Assembly: GCA_964537925.1 (NCBI GenBank)
Contig: CAZICV010000003.1
Span: 310,001 to 374,000, forward strand
Reading direction: 5' to 3'
Source: SLDF01 sp964537925
Lineage (GTDB): Bacteria > Bacteroidota > Bacteroidia > Chitinophagales > Saprospiraceae
Length of the DNA: 64,000 nt
The position numbers and the translations under genes were made by a program. Of this stretch, positions 1 through 9,395 are shown piece after piece. Below the pieces are notes generated by a model. That model searched no databases. It was not told the DNA's origin and worked only from the letters and a program-made list of their open reading frames with translations. Numbering within the stretch: position 1 is the stretch's first letter; each line of letters begins with the position of its first letter.

Positions 1-3000
1 TGCTGATGGAAGGACGGATGAAGAACAGTTATCTCAGCATGCAGGATCTCTTCTATTTTGCACCGGGGCTCAGGGAAAACAGCTTCTTCACCAACCACTT
101 CGACAAAGTGGTGAACCTGAGCGGGATCATCCGCGGACGGGTCAACAACCTGCGCGGCGACAACCTGGACATCGCGATAGCGGGACGTACACAGTTCTCC
201 GGGAGCTTCAGCAGTCGCAACCTTACCACGCCTTCGGAGACCATACTCAACCTGGACATAGAAAACCTGCATACGGATATCGTTTCCCTCAAACAGATGA
301 TCCCCGGACTCCGGCTGCCGGAAAACTTCAATAAGCTGGGCAGGATACAGTTCACCGGTAGGTTTGACGGATTCTACCAGGACTTCGTTGCCTACGGCGT
401 CATGCAGACCAATCTCGGCAGGGTCAGCACGGACTTGCAGCTCAACACGCTGGAAGGCGTACAGAAGGCCCGATATCGCGGAAAACTGGCGCTGGACAAC
501 TTCAACCTCAGGGCATGGACGGAAAATGACGACCTCGGCAACCTTACTCTGGCCGCCGAAGTGACCAACGGTACCGGCATGACGCTTGAGACGGTACGGG
601 CCAACCTGTTTGCCAATATCCAGTCCGTCAGTTATAAAGGATACAGCTACGAAAATGTACGGTTCCGCGGGAATATCAACAAAAACCTCGTGGATGGTAA
701 TATCCTGATCGAGGACGACAACATAGATCTCGTATTCGACGGTACGATTGATTACCTGAGTGAATACCCGACATTTGACTTCACCTCCAGGATCAACAAG
801 CTGGACCTGCATGCGCTCCACCTGATCAGCAAGCCCTTTGCACTGTCCGGCGACCTGGATCTGAACGTACAATTCAAGAACATATCCAATATCGAAGGAT
901 TCGCAACGCTGCAGAACCTCACGCTCAGCAAGCCCGGCGTCGCACCGCTGTTCATCGACAGTATCCACATGGATTCCCGTTTCATCGGCGTCCCGGAGAA
1001 AACATTCAGCCTCAATTCCGACCTGGTCGACCTCGACCTGGGTGGTCAGTTCGACTTTCAGCATATCTGGCCCACGCTGGTCGAGATACTCGAGGAGAAG
1101 CACGGGCGTTTTGCCGAAGCGCTCGGTATCCGCGGTGATTTCCGCGATGTGCCGTCCAACGACTTCCGGTTTGACCTCATACTCAAAGACAGCAGGAATG
1201 CGTTCGAGCTGCTGGATATCCCGCTGGAGCCGCTGCAGGATGTGCTGTTGCGCGGAGAATTCAGCAACAAGGATTCCACCAACTTCAAATACAGGATCAC
1301 CGAGCTCAGTATCCCGCGCCTGAGGATGCCGGGATACGAGATAGATACCTTCCGCCTCTTTGCCGAGGGAGACGGGGAGGGCAGCCGCGCTATCATTCAC
1401 TTTGACCGCGGCGTCGCGGGAGGGGTAGATATCGAGCCGCTGGACGCCCTGGTCACCCTGCAAAAGGATACGCTCAACTTCAATATAGGCTCGGACCGGG
1501 TACTGAAGGGTTTTGAGGACCTGAATATCAACGGCCGTTTCTTCCTCGTGGAAGACCGTTTCCACGTAGAGTTTTCCAATCTTGAGTTTGTAGGGCTTGA
1601 TACCCGCTGGAAGATACAGGAGAGCAACTTCGTACAGTTTTCCAAAGACTATATCTATGCGCGCAACCTGCGCTTTTCCGACGGACGCGGCATAATTGCA
1701 TTCTCGACGATCGACAGCAAGGGCATACAGGTACTGGGCAATGACATAGACCTGGCGCTGCTCAACAAATCCCTGGAACCTGCGGGTATCGACCTCAAGG
1801 GAGATGCGCGTTTTGAGTTTACGGTCGAAGACCTGTTCAAACTGGAAAATATCCGGGGCAATATGACCCTGTCCAGGTTCAGGTTCAACGATATCCTGCT
1901 GGACAATCTCCAGACACGCCTGGCCTGGAAAGACCTGAAGTCACCCATCAACCTGGATCTGCAGACCGGAAGCACGGGCAGTACCGCCTCTGCCAATGGC
2001 ATCGTCATCCTGCCCCAGAGCGGAGACGACAACCCCGGGCTGGTATACGATATGCGGGCTGCTTTCGACGGTTTCCCGCTCGCAGCCGCCACTTTTTTCC
2101 TCGGGGATATGATCTCCGAGACGGAGGGCAAAGTATTCGGGGACCTGATCGTAAAGGGTAAGAATAAACTGGAAGATGTCAACGGCAACCTGAGGATAAT
2201 GGATGCCGCCACCAGGCTGGACTACCTGGGCACACGCTACTTCATACGCGATGCCCCGGTCCGGATCACACGCGACTTCATCGACCTGGACAATATAGAG
2301 CTGGAAGACGAGCTGAAGAACAAAGCCACTGTCAAGGGAGGGATCAGCCACAAACTATTCGAGGACTTCAACATGAATCTGCGGATATCCTCGCCACGCT
2401 TCCAGGTCCTCAATACACGCAAGGAGGACAACGAAATGTTCTATGGCAAGGCGCAGGGACGTATCGATGTGCGCATCAACGGTTCGTTCGATGCGACCGA
2501 TCTCTATGTCAATGCCGAGACCGGCCCTCAGACGACCATCGCTATTCCCCTGAGCAGCGCCAAAGAAGCCAAGGAGCAGAATTTCATCGTGTTCATCAAC
2601 CGTGAGGACGGAACGGAAACGAAAAAAGAACTGCAGACACTGAAAGGCCTCAACCTTCAGATCGATTTCACGATCACGCCGGTTGCGGAACTACAGCTCA
2701 TATTCGACGAGCGTACCGGCGATATCATCAAGGGATCGGGCAATGGCAATATCCAGCTGGAGCTGCCGCGCAACGGCGAATTCCAGATGTTCGGGGACTT
2801 CGAGATCGAAAAAGGCGAATACCCGTTCCGTGCGCTCGGTGTGGTTGACAAAGCATTCTCGGTGAAACGCGGAGGTACCATCGTTTGGTACGGGGACCCG
2901 CTCAACGCCTACATTGACCTGGAAGCGGAATACAAGGGTCTGAAAACCTCCCCGTACAACCTGATCCTGGAATATATCGCCAGCGATCCTGCGCTCATCA

Positions 3001-3800
3001 ACGAAGCCAGGAAGCCGACCGATGTAGACCTCACGCTCCAGCTCTCGGGCCAGTTGCTGCAGCCCAACATACAGTTTGACATACAGCTCCCCAACCTGCA
3101 GGGTGAACTGAAGAACTATGCAGACAACAAACTGCGGATCGTATCCTCCGATCAGAACGAAATGAATAAGCTGGCTTTCGGGCTGCTGGCCATTCGCGCT
3201 TTCCTGCCCCAGAACTCAGATCTGCTCTCCGCCTCTGCAGTCTCCAATACACTCAGCAGTACGCTCACGGAGTGGTTTACCAACCAGATGCGTGTGTTTG
3301 TCAACGAGTACGTGATAGACTCCCTCGGGGGCAATACGATTGTAACCGATGTGGACCTGGACTTCGGGATCATCCTCAACCCCAACTTCGAGGAGCGGGA
3401 TATCCAGCAACTCGCCCAACTGGGTCAGTCGCAGTTTTATATCAAGCCGAGATTCTCGCTCTTTGACGACCGGTTGACCATCGATCTCGGGATCAACACC
3501 TATGGTAGCCTGCAATCCGATGCCAACCTGCTGTTTGCGCAGGATATCAATATCGAATACGCGATCGGTGAGTCGAGACGGATGCGAACCCGGGTATACA
3601 ACAATGACCAGCCCCTGATCAACGGCCGGCGAAGCATCTTTGGCGCGGGTCTCGTATACAGGCGCGAATACGAGGAGTTTTCCGATATCTTCAAGAGCAG
3701 CCGGAAGAAGAAAAAAGAGGAAGAGAGCAAAGAAAAGCAACAGCAGCCGGTGCGCAAAGAGGAGGAAGAAAACCCTCAGCCACAGGGCGACGGCCGATAA
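1..3800 (+). CDS. TamB-like translocation/assembly module protein, 5' end outside window
   Basis: The frame is open to the left edge, so the N-terminus and its membrane anchor are missing; about 1266 residues are visible. The protein is made of repetitive amphipathic beta-strand segments, as in the AsmA/TamB superfamily. It ends with the conserved TamB (DUF490) C-terminal region, including short motifs such as SSTLTEWFTNQM and LDFGIILNPNF. The last 40 residues are a highly charged Lys/Glu/Gln tail. Family knowledge: TamB-like proteins form a long hydrophobic groove across the periplasm for lipid transport or outer-membrane protein assembly. I chose TamB because of the C-terminal motifs and length. 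The exact cargo in Bacteroidota is not known from sequence. Confidence 0.85.
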   Translation, partial: LMEGRMKNSYLSMQDLFYFAPGLRENSFFTNHFDKVVNLSGIIRGRVNNLRGDNLDIAIAGRTQFSGSFSSRNLTTPSETILNLDIENLHTDIVSLKQMIPGLRLPENFNKLGRIQFTGRFDGFYQDFVAYGVMQTNLGRVSTDLQLNTLEGVQKARYRGKLALDNFNLRAWTENDDLGNLTLAAEVTNGTGMTLETVRANLFANIQSVSYKGYSYENVRFRGNINKNLVDGNILIEDDNIDLVFDGTIDYLSEYPTFDFTSRINKLDLHALHLISKPFALSGDLDLNVQFKNISNIEGFATLQNLTLSKPGVAPLFIDSIHMDSRFIGVPEKTFSLNSDLVDLDLGGQFDFQHIWPTLVEILEEKHGRFAEALGIRGDFRDVPSNDFRFDLILKDSRNAFELLDIPLEPLQDVLLRGEFSNKDSTNFKYRITELSIPRLRMPGYEIDTFRLFAEGDGEGSRAIIHFDRGVAGGVDIEPLDALVTLQKDTLNFNIGSDRVLKGFEDLNINGRFFLVEDRFHVEFSNLEFVGLDTRWKIQESNFVQFSKDYIYARNLRFSDGRGIIAFSTIDSKGIQVLGNDIDLALLNKSLEPAGIDLKGDARFEFTVEDLFKLENIRGNMTLSRFRFNDILLDNLQTRLAWKDLKSPINLDLQTGSTGSTASANGIVILPQSGDDNPGLVYDMRAAFDGFPLAAATFFLGDMISETEGKVFGDLIVKGKNKLEDVNGNLRIMDAATRLDYLGTRYFIRDAPVRITRDFIDLDNIELEDELKNKATVKGGISHKLFEDFNMNLRISSPRFQVLNTRKEDNEMFYGKAQGRIDVRINGSFDATDLYVNAETGPQTTIAIPLSSAKEAKEQNFIVFINREDGTETKKELQTLKGLNLQIDFTITPVAELQLIFDERTGDIIKGSGNGNIQLELPRNGEFQMFGDFEIEKGEYPFRALGVVDKAFSVKRGGTIVWYGDPLNAYIDLEAEYKGLKTSPYNLILEYIASDPALINEARKPTDVDLTLQLSGQLLQPNIQFDIQLPNLQGELKNYADNKLRIVSSDQNEMNKLAFGLLAIRAFLPQNSDLLSASAVSNTLSSTLTEWFTNQMRVFVNEYVIDSLGGNTIVTDVDLDFGIILNPNFEERDIQQLAQLGQSQFYIKPRFSLFDDRLTIDLGINTYGSLQSDANLLFAQDINIEYAIGESRRMRTRVYNNDQPLINGRRSIFGAGLVYRREYEEFSDIFKSSRKKKKEEESKEKQQQPVRKEEEENPQPQGDGR

Positions 3801-3831
3801 GCCCGCAGTTACTCTGTCCCGAAAATATTGA

Positions 3832-3839
3832 TAGCTTTG
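3832..3839 (+). promoter_or_regulatory. Bacteroidota-type -7 element
   Basis: TAGCTTTG matches the Bacteroidota -7 consensus TAnnTTTG. It lies in the short gap after the TamB-like gene, 77 bases before the methyltransferase start. No clear -33 TTG is seen at the right distance, so this is moderate evidence. Confidence 0.4.
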
Positions 3840-3915
3840 TCGCCGGGCGGCGGACAATCGGTAAGAGATCATGCCGGCCCGCTGACTACTCTCATATATC
3901 CACTCTGCCGGAAAG

Positions 3916-4719
3916 ATGAATACAGGAACCATCACCGGGATGCTGAGGAGCCTGGGGCTCATGCACCTGACGGACAAACTGAAGTATCATGTATACAGGC
4001 TGCGCAACCGCAGGTCCAACCGGGCTTTCCGGCAGGCGCATCCCGATGTGGCGCTCCCGCCCGACTATATGATGTTCGAGTCATTCCGCCTGGACTATGA
4101 AAGGTATTACAGGAGCGGCCGGGATACCGCACAGTTCATCTCCGGCAAACTCGGGCAGTTTATAGAGCTGAAAGATCTGCGCATACTCGACTGGGGCTGT
4201 GGTCCTGCCCGCGTCATCCGGCATATGCCCGAGGTGATCGGCAACGGTTGCTATTTCTACGGTACGGACTACAATGCAGACACCATCGCCTGGTGCAGCC
4301 GGCATATACCGGGTGTGGACTTCCGGCTCAACCTGCTCAGCCCTCCCCTGCCCTTCGAAAAGGATTACTTCCAGGCAATCTACGGGATCTCGGTTTTCAC
4401 ACATTTATCCGAGGAGAAGCATTACAGCTGGTTTGAAGAGCTGATGAGGGTTTCGTCGCCCGGCGCTATCCTGCTGCTCACCATGCATGGCGCCGCATTC
4501 ACGGCCAGGATGTCTCCGGGAGAAGTAAAGCGCTTCGAAGCCGGTCACCTGGTCACACGGGAGAATGTGGTAGAAGGCCATCGCGTATTTGCAGCCTTTC
4601 ATCCGCCTTCTTTTGTCCATACCCTGACAGGCAAACACTGTGAAGTACTGGAACACCGGCCAGGCGGTCCGACGGCGTGGGGGATCGATCAGGATCTGTG
4701 GATACTCCGCAAGAAATAG
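3916..4719 (+). CDS. class I SAM-dependent methyltransferase
   Basis: 267 residues. Residues around 90-100 carry motif I as ILDWGCGPARV, followed by an acidic end of strand 2 in YFYGTDYNAD and a motif IV-like IYGISVFTHL. This is the usual order for a Rossmann-fold methyltransferase. A long N-terminal helical extension precedes the fold. Substrate cannot be read from the sequence. The first ATG after the TAnnTTTG element is used as start; no Shine-Dalgarno site is seen, as is common in this phylum. The gene is transcribed towards the endonuclease gene on the other strand, with 16 bases between them. Confidence 0.8.
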   Translation: MNTGTITGMLRSLGLMHLTDKLKYHVYRLRNRRSNRAFRQAHPDVALPPDYMMFESFRLDYERYYRSGRDTAQFISGKLGQFIELKDLRILDWGCGPARVIRHMPEVIGNGCYFYGTDYNADTIAWCSRHIPGVDFRLNLLSPPLPFEKDYFQAIYGISVFTHLSEEKHYSWFEELMRVSSPGAILLLTMHGAAFTARMSPGEVKRFEAGHLVTRENVVEGHRVFAAFHPPSFVHTLTGKHCEVLEHRPGGPTAWGIDQDLWILRKK

Positions 4720-4735
4720 CTCTACCCGGACTGCG

Positions 4736-5731
4736 TCACCTATACAGCCATACATCCAGGAATACCGGGTAGTGATCACTGGTGCCGCCATAATAGTTGG
4801 GGCCGCCGTAGGTACGATTGGGCATCCTGCCAAAACGCTCATGCTTGTAACTCAGGAAATCCGGCTGGTAGACATCGAACTTTCCTGCGTCTAATCCCCG
4901 GCCGTCTGTCAGGCTGCGGCTGACCAGGACCTGGTCCAGCATATTCCAGGTTCCGCGATAATTATAACTGCCCCTGCCCGCAGCATGGAGACTGTCGGCT
5001 TTGTTGACCAGCAGGCCGGGGCGGAAGTTCAGCAGTCCTTCACGGATACTGGGGTCGGACGGCTCGTCGTTGAAATCGCCCATCAGCAGGCAGGCGGACT
5101 CCGGTGACCGGGCAAGCAACCCACCCAGGTGAGCCGTGAGTATATCGGCAGCAGCTCTGCGCCGTGGGGCGGACGCCGCCACACCGCCTCTCCTGGAGGG
5201 CCAGTGATTGACATATACGTGCAGGGTATCGCCTGTCTTCAGGCTAAGCATCGCCGTGTAAAGTATATCCCGCGACGGTGTAGCCACCCCGTCTACATCC
5301 ACGGTCACAGGCAGCTGTTGCGAGGTCACAGGGGTGAAGCTGTCTTTGCGGTACAGCAATGCGACATCGATACCGCGTCCGTCCGGTGAGTCGTGGTGTA
5401 CGATACCGTAGGAGGCGGTGCGGATCTTCGCACACAGATCTTCGAGCACCTGTCTGTTTTCTATCTCTGCGAGGCCCATGAGCAGGGGTTGTCCAAGGGA
5501 GTCGATCACCCTGGCGATCGCCTGCAGCTTGGCATCATACCTGGCCGAAGACCATTGCAGGCGCGACTGCGGCGTATACTCCTCATCCCCGGCCCCTGAT
5601 CCCGGGATCGTATCGAAGAGGTTTTCTACGTTGTAAAAAGCGATCCGACCCAGGTATTCCTGCGCGGAGAGATGCACACTGCAGCATACGGATAGTAATA
5701 TCGCCCAGAGCAGACGCTGTTTTTTTCTCAT
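4736..5731 (-). CDS. endonuclease/exonuclease/phosphatase family protein, secreted
   Basis: 331 residues from the ATG that overlaps the aroC stop (ATGA, four-base overlap). This start gives a clean signal peptide (MRKKQRLLWAILL..., cleavage near SAQ). An earlier in-frame ATG at 5743 would only add four residues. EEP-fold motifs appear in order: YNVENLFD (metal-binding Asn), LAEIENR (Glu), NHWPSRRGG, MGDFNDEPSD, and the terminal TSDHYPVF with the catalytic Asp-His. The family cleaves phosphodiesters or phosphomonoesters. The substrate is unknown and export to the periplasm is inferred from the signal. Tight coupling to aroC implies one transcript. Confidence 0.85.
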   Translation of the reverse strand: MRKKQRLLWAILLSVCCSVHLSAQEYLGRIAFYNVENLFDTIPGSGAGDEEYTPQSRLQWSSARYDAKLQAIARVIDSLGQPLLMGLAEIENRQVLEDLCAKIRTASYGIVHHDSPDGRGIDVALLYRKDSFTPVTSQQLPVTVDVDGVATPSRDILYTAMLSLKTGDTLHVYVNHWPSRRGGVAASAPRRRAAADILTAHLGGLLARSPESACLLMGDFNDEPSDPSIREGLLNFRPGLLVNKADSLHAAGRGSYNYRGTWNMLDQVLVSRSLTDGRGLDAGKFDVYQPDFLSYKHERFGRMPNRTYGGPNYYGGTSDHYPVFLDVWLYR

Positions 5732-6816
5732 GACGGGTTCCATTGATTAGCAAGACTTCTCAGGTAGTGGTCGACCAGCACGATCGCACACATAGCTTCA
5801 ACGATCGGAACCGCCCTGGGTAGTACACAGGGATCGTGCCGGCCTTTGGCCTCGAGGTACACGGACCGGCCTTCGCGATCGATCGTCTCCTGACTGGTCC
5901 GTATGGTGGCCACAGGCTTGAATGCCGCCCGGCAGACGATGGGCATGCCATTGCTGATGCCTCCCTGGATACCTCCCGAGTGATTGGTACGAGTCCGCAC
6001 ACGACCTTCTTCCTGTTCAAAGACATCGTTGTGCACCGATCCGCGCATAACGGCCGCCCGGAAGCCGGAGCCCACTTCGAAGCCCTTGCAGGCATTGATA
6101 CTCATGACTGCCTTGGCCAGGTCGGCATGCAGCTTGTCGAAGACAGGTTCTCCCCAACCTGCGGGACAACCTGTGATCCTGATACCGACGATACCGCCCA
6201 ATGTGTCGCCTTCGTCCCGTGCCGACTCTACCAGGGAGACCATCCTGGCCGCGGTCTCCGGGTCCGGGCAGCGGACCGGCGTAGCTTCCACCTCTTTCCG
6301 GCTGATCGCTTCGGAAGGCTCCTCCATACTGATCTCACCGATCTGCTGTACATAGGCGAGGATCTCTACACCCAGGTCCGACAGCAACCGCTGCGCGACT
6401 GCACCGGCCGCTACACGGGCCGCCGTCTCCCGGGCAGAACTGCGACCGCCGCCGCGATGGTCGCGCAGGCCAAACTTCTGTTCCCAGGTATAGTCGGCAT
6501 GGGAAGGCCGGTAGCTGTCCGCAAACTGGTCATAGTCTGCAGGACGCTGATCTTCATTGGCGATCCACATAGCCAGCGGCGCACCGGTCGTTTTGCCTTC
6601 AAACAGACCTGATAGGATCTGTACCCGGTCGGCTTCCTTCCTGGGCGACACCAGGTCCGACTGACCCGGCCTGCGTCGGTCCAATGCCTCCTGTATCGTC
6701 TCTATCCCGAAGGCACAGCCGGCCGGCACCCCGTCAATCACGACACCGACACCGGGTCCGTGAGACTCACCGAATGTAGTGATGCGAAAGAGCTGGCCGA
6801 AACTACTTCCTGGCAT
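5728..6816 (-). CDS. aroC: chorismate synthase
   Basis: 362 residues, the normal length. It catalyses the last shikimate-pathway step, 5-enolpyruvylshikimate-3-phosphate to chorismate, using reduced FMN. All three family signatures are present: the N-terminal GESHGPGVG, the middle RGGGRSSARETAARVAAG, and the C-terminal GRHDPCVLPRAVPIVEAM. The start at 6816 gives MPGSSFGQLFRITTFGESHG, the canonical N-terminus; the frame stays open further upstream but that part overlaps mutS2 and is not conserved. It is divergent from mutS2 and is followed by the EEP gene in a four-base overlap. Confidence 0.97.
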   Translation of the reverse strand: MPGSSFGQLFRITTFGESHGPGVGVVIDGVPAGCAFGIETIQEALDRRRPGQSDLVSPRKEADRVQILSGLFEGKTTGAPLAMWIANEDQRPADYDQFADSYRPSHADYTWEQKFGLRDHRGGGRSSARETAARVAAGAVAQRLLSDLGVEILAYVQQIGEISMEEPSEAISRKEVEATPVRCPDPETAARMVSLVESARDEGDTLGGIVGIRITGCPAGWGEPVFDKLHADLAKAVMSINACKGFEVGSGFRAAVMRGSVHNDVFEQEEGRVRTRTNHSGGIQGGISNGMPIVCRAAFKPVATIRTSQETIDREGRSVYLEAKGRHDPCVLPRAVPIVEAMCAIVLVDHYLRSLANQWNPS

Positions 6817-6925
6817 AGTTTGTTGCTTGTGCAGCCAATATACGGGATAATCCGCAGAGGCTATAAGCCGGTAAACTGGCAAGGCGATGATCTGAAATCT
6901 CCTCCGGCCACTCGTCCGGGCTTCG

Positions 6926-6933
6926 TAAATTTG
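6926..6933 (+). promoter_or_regulatory. Bacteroidota-type -7 element before mutS2
   Basis: TAAATTTG matches TAnnTTTG and ends five bases before the mutS2 ATG, implying a nearly leaderless message. No convincing -33 TTG was found. Confidence 0.5.
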
Positions 6934-6938
6934 CAGAC

Positions 6939-9344
6939 ATGGACCAACAACTGACTGAAGCGGCCAGCCCGGAATTCCTGGCCCAGGTGGAGTTTGATAA
7001 AGTGCGCGCACTGATCGAGCCTTTCTGCCTGGGAGAGCCGGGCCGGGAAAAAATAAGGGCCCTGCGCCCTGCGACTGAGGCGGAGGATATTCACCTGATG
7101 CTGGACCAGGTGCTGGAATACAGAAAATCGGCGGAGCAAAACGAACGCATCCCGCTGCAGAACTATGCGGAACTGGACGAACATATCCACCGGATACATA
7201 TCGAGGGGTATGTAGCCCCTGCGGAAAGCATCCTCGTGCTGCGCCAGATGTTGCGCAATATCCAGGGCGTCATCCAGTATTTCGCACCGGAGAGAAGGGT
7301 CTCCTACAAAGAGTTGTACCAGATCATCAGCCTGCTGGAACCACAGCCCGGTATGCTGAAAGCCATCGACAAGATACTGGACGACCAGGGCGAAGTGCGT
7401 TCAGATGCATCGCACGACCTGGTGCGTATCCGCAAGCAAATCCAGGGGAGGTCGGGAGAACTCGAGAAAGCATTCAGGTCACTGATGCAACACTACAAGC
7501 AGCAAGGCTGGCTCACAGAGAGCGGTGAGACGCTGCGCAACGGCAGGCGCGTATTCTCCGTTCCGGCAGAGCACAAGCGCAAGATCAGCGGTATCATACA
7601 CGACGAGTCGGCCACCGGCCGGACCGTGTTCATCGAACCGGACGAGATCATACAGATCAACAATGCACTTTTCTCCCTTTTCATCGAGGAGCGCAAAGAG
7701 ATCTACCTCATCCTGCAACAACTGTCGGCCAACCTGAGGCCTGGACTGCCGCATTTCCTGGCTGCGGAAGCGGCCATCGCTGCACTGGACGCGATCCAGG
7801 CGAAGGCACGCTTTGCCGAGTTGTATGATGGTGAGAAACCGGTACTGCGCCCTCAACCGGTTTTGCGTATATTCAAAGGCTTTCACCCGCTCCTGCTGAT
7901 CAAGAACAAACAAACCGGCCGTAAGACCATTCCCTTTGACCTGGATATGCACGCACCGAACCGCTTGCTGCTGCTCAGCGGTCCCAATGCAGGCGGAAAA
8001 TCGATCACGATGAAGGCGGTGGGCCTGCTGCAGATCATGTTGCAAAGCGGGTTGCTGGTGCCTGTCTCTTCGTTTTCCGAGATGGGTATATTCAGCCGCT
8101 TTTTTGCCGATATCGGCGATCATCAGTCGCTCGAGGAGGATCTGAGCACCTACAGTTCGCACCTGGCCAATATGCGCCAGATACTGGAGCAAAGCGATCC
8201 GCACACACTCCTGCTGGTAGACGAATTTGGATCAGGTACGGATCCCAGGATGGGCGGGGCCATCGCCGAAGCTATCCTGCGTGAATGGTGCCGACGCGGC
8301 GTATGGGGTGTGATCACCACCCACTATTCCAACCTGAAGATCTATGCATTCAACCAGAAAGGCATCGTCAACGGGGCGATGGCTTTTGACAAAGAAAACC
8401 TGACGCCGTCCTATGTCCTGCAGGTAGGCAAACCGGGCAGCTCTTATGCCTTCGAGATAGCCAACAAGACAGGGTTGCCCCCGGCGCTGATCGCCTACGC
8501 ACGCAAACGGGCCGGTGAAAAGGAGAACGAGGTGGACGAACTGCTGATCGACCTTCAGCGCGAAAAACAGGAAGTAGAAGAAAAACTCACTGAACTGGTC
8601 AACAAGGAAAAAGCGCTCCAACGGCTTATATCCAACTATGAGCAGACGCAGCGTGATATGGAAGCACGCCGCAAGCGTTTCAGGCAGGAACAGAAGGAGA
8701 CCCAACTGCAACGGACCGACCGGGAAAACCGTGAACTCGAAAAACTGCTGAAAACGATGAAAGAACAGCAGAGTGCCGAACACGCCGGGGAACTGTTGCG
8801 CGAACGCAAGCGTGTGCGCAAGGAAATGGCCCAGGAACTAGAGGTCTTCAAGGAGCAGGTCTATACCGAAGAGAAGACACGCGGCATAACTCAACCGATC
8901 GCTGCCGGGAGCAGCGTAAAGCTACGCGACGGAGAAGTCACCGGTACGGTGGAGTCATTGGACCGGAAACACGCTATGGTGCAGATGGGTGATATGCGGA
9001 TGCGGATCGCACTACGTGACCTGGTCCATGTCGAGGCTCCGCTGGAGATCAACCGGCACAAGGGTATCCGGATCGATACAGTAGAGCAAAACGCACGCTT
9101 CGAGGCTAAGATCGATATCCGTGGCTTCCGGAAAGACGAAGCGCTGCTCCGACTGGAAACCTATCTAGACCAGGCTGCCCTGACCAATGCCAACCGCCTG
9201 GAGATACTGCACGGCAAAGGGGATGGCATCCTCAAGAAAGCGGTGCGCAGCAAGTTGAAGGAATACGACTTCGTACGCGAGATCAGGCACCCTGAAGCCG
9301 AACAGGGCGGAGACGGCATCACGATCGCCGAGCTGGGGATCTGA
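6939..9344 (+). CDS. mutS2: endonuclease MutS2
   Basis: 801 residues, the usual MutS2 length. It lacks the mismatch-binding domain of MutS1. Residues about 345-360 hold Walker A (SGPNAGGKS), about 424-436 hold Walker B and the D-loop (LLVDEFGSGTD), and a long charged coiled coil runs from about 530 to 640. The Smr nuclease-type domain is at about 725-795 (DIRGFRKDEAL then LEILHGKGDGIL). Family roles are suppression of recombination and rescue of collided ribosomes. The start is set by the TAnnTTTG element just upstream and by the conserved N-terminus. Confidence 0.95.
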   Translation: MDQQLTEAASPEFLAQVEFDKVRALIEPFCLGEPGREKIRALRPATEAEDIHLMLDQVLEYRKSAEQNERIPLQNYAELDEHIHRIHIEGYVAPAESILVLRQMLRNIQGVIQYFAPERRVSYKELYQIISLLEPQPGMLKAIDKILDDQGEVRSDASHDLVRIRKQIQGRSGELEKAFRSLMQHYKQQGWLTESGETLRNGRRVFSVPAEHKRKISGIIHDESATGRTVFIEPDEIIQINNALFSLFIEERKEIYLILQQLSANLRPGLPHFLAAEAAIAALDAIQAKARFAELYDGEKPVLRPQPVLRIFKGFHPLLLIKNKQTGRKTIPFDLDMHAPNRLLLLSGPNAGGKSITMKAVGLLQIMLQSGLLVPVSSFSEMGIFSRFFADIGDHQSLEEDLSTYSSHLANMRQILEQSDPHTLLLVDEFGSGTDPRMGGAIAEAILREWCRRGVWGVITTHYSNLKIYAFNQKGIVNGAMAFDKENLTPSYVLQVGKPGSSYAFEIANKTGLPPALIAYARKRAGEKENEVDELLIDLQREKQEVEEKLTELVNKEKALQRLISNYEQTQRDMEARRKRFRQEQKETQLQRTDRENRELEKLLKTMKEQQSAEHAGELLRERKRVRKEMAQELEVFKEQVYTEEKTRGITQPIAAGSSVKLRDGEVTGTVESLDRKHAMVQMGDMRMRIALRDLVHVEAPLEINRHKGIRIDTVEQNARFEAKIDIRGFRKDEALLRLETYLDQAALTNANRLEILHGKGDGILKKAVRSKLKEYDFVREIRHPEAEQGGDGITIAELGI

Positions 9345-9383
9345 GCGCACACCGCTCCCCCTACCTTCCGCACCGTTTTTGGC

Positions 9384-9391
9384 TATCTTTG
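9384..9391 (+). promoter_or_regulatory. Bacteroidota-type -7 element before the mutase gene
   Basis: TATCTTTG matches TAnnTTTG and lies four bases before the ATG at 9396, the same arrangement as at mutS2. Confidence 0.5.
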
Positions 9392-9395
9392 CGAT

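Noticed and set aside
3216..3977. Long leftward frame (253 codons) opposite the end of the TamB-like gene
   Set aside because: It is a shadow of a strongly conserved gene on the other strand and has no family-like sequence.
5836..6612. Rightward frame of 258 codons inside aroC
   Set aside because: aroC is certain by its three signatures; the frame is an artefact of GC-rich codons.
7479..8204. Leftward frame of 241 codons inside mutS2
   Set aside because: It covers the MutS2 ATPase domain in antisense and shows no protein-like features.
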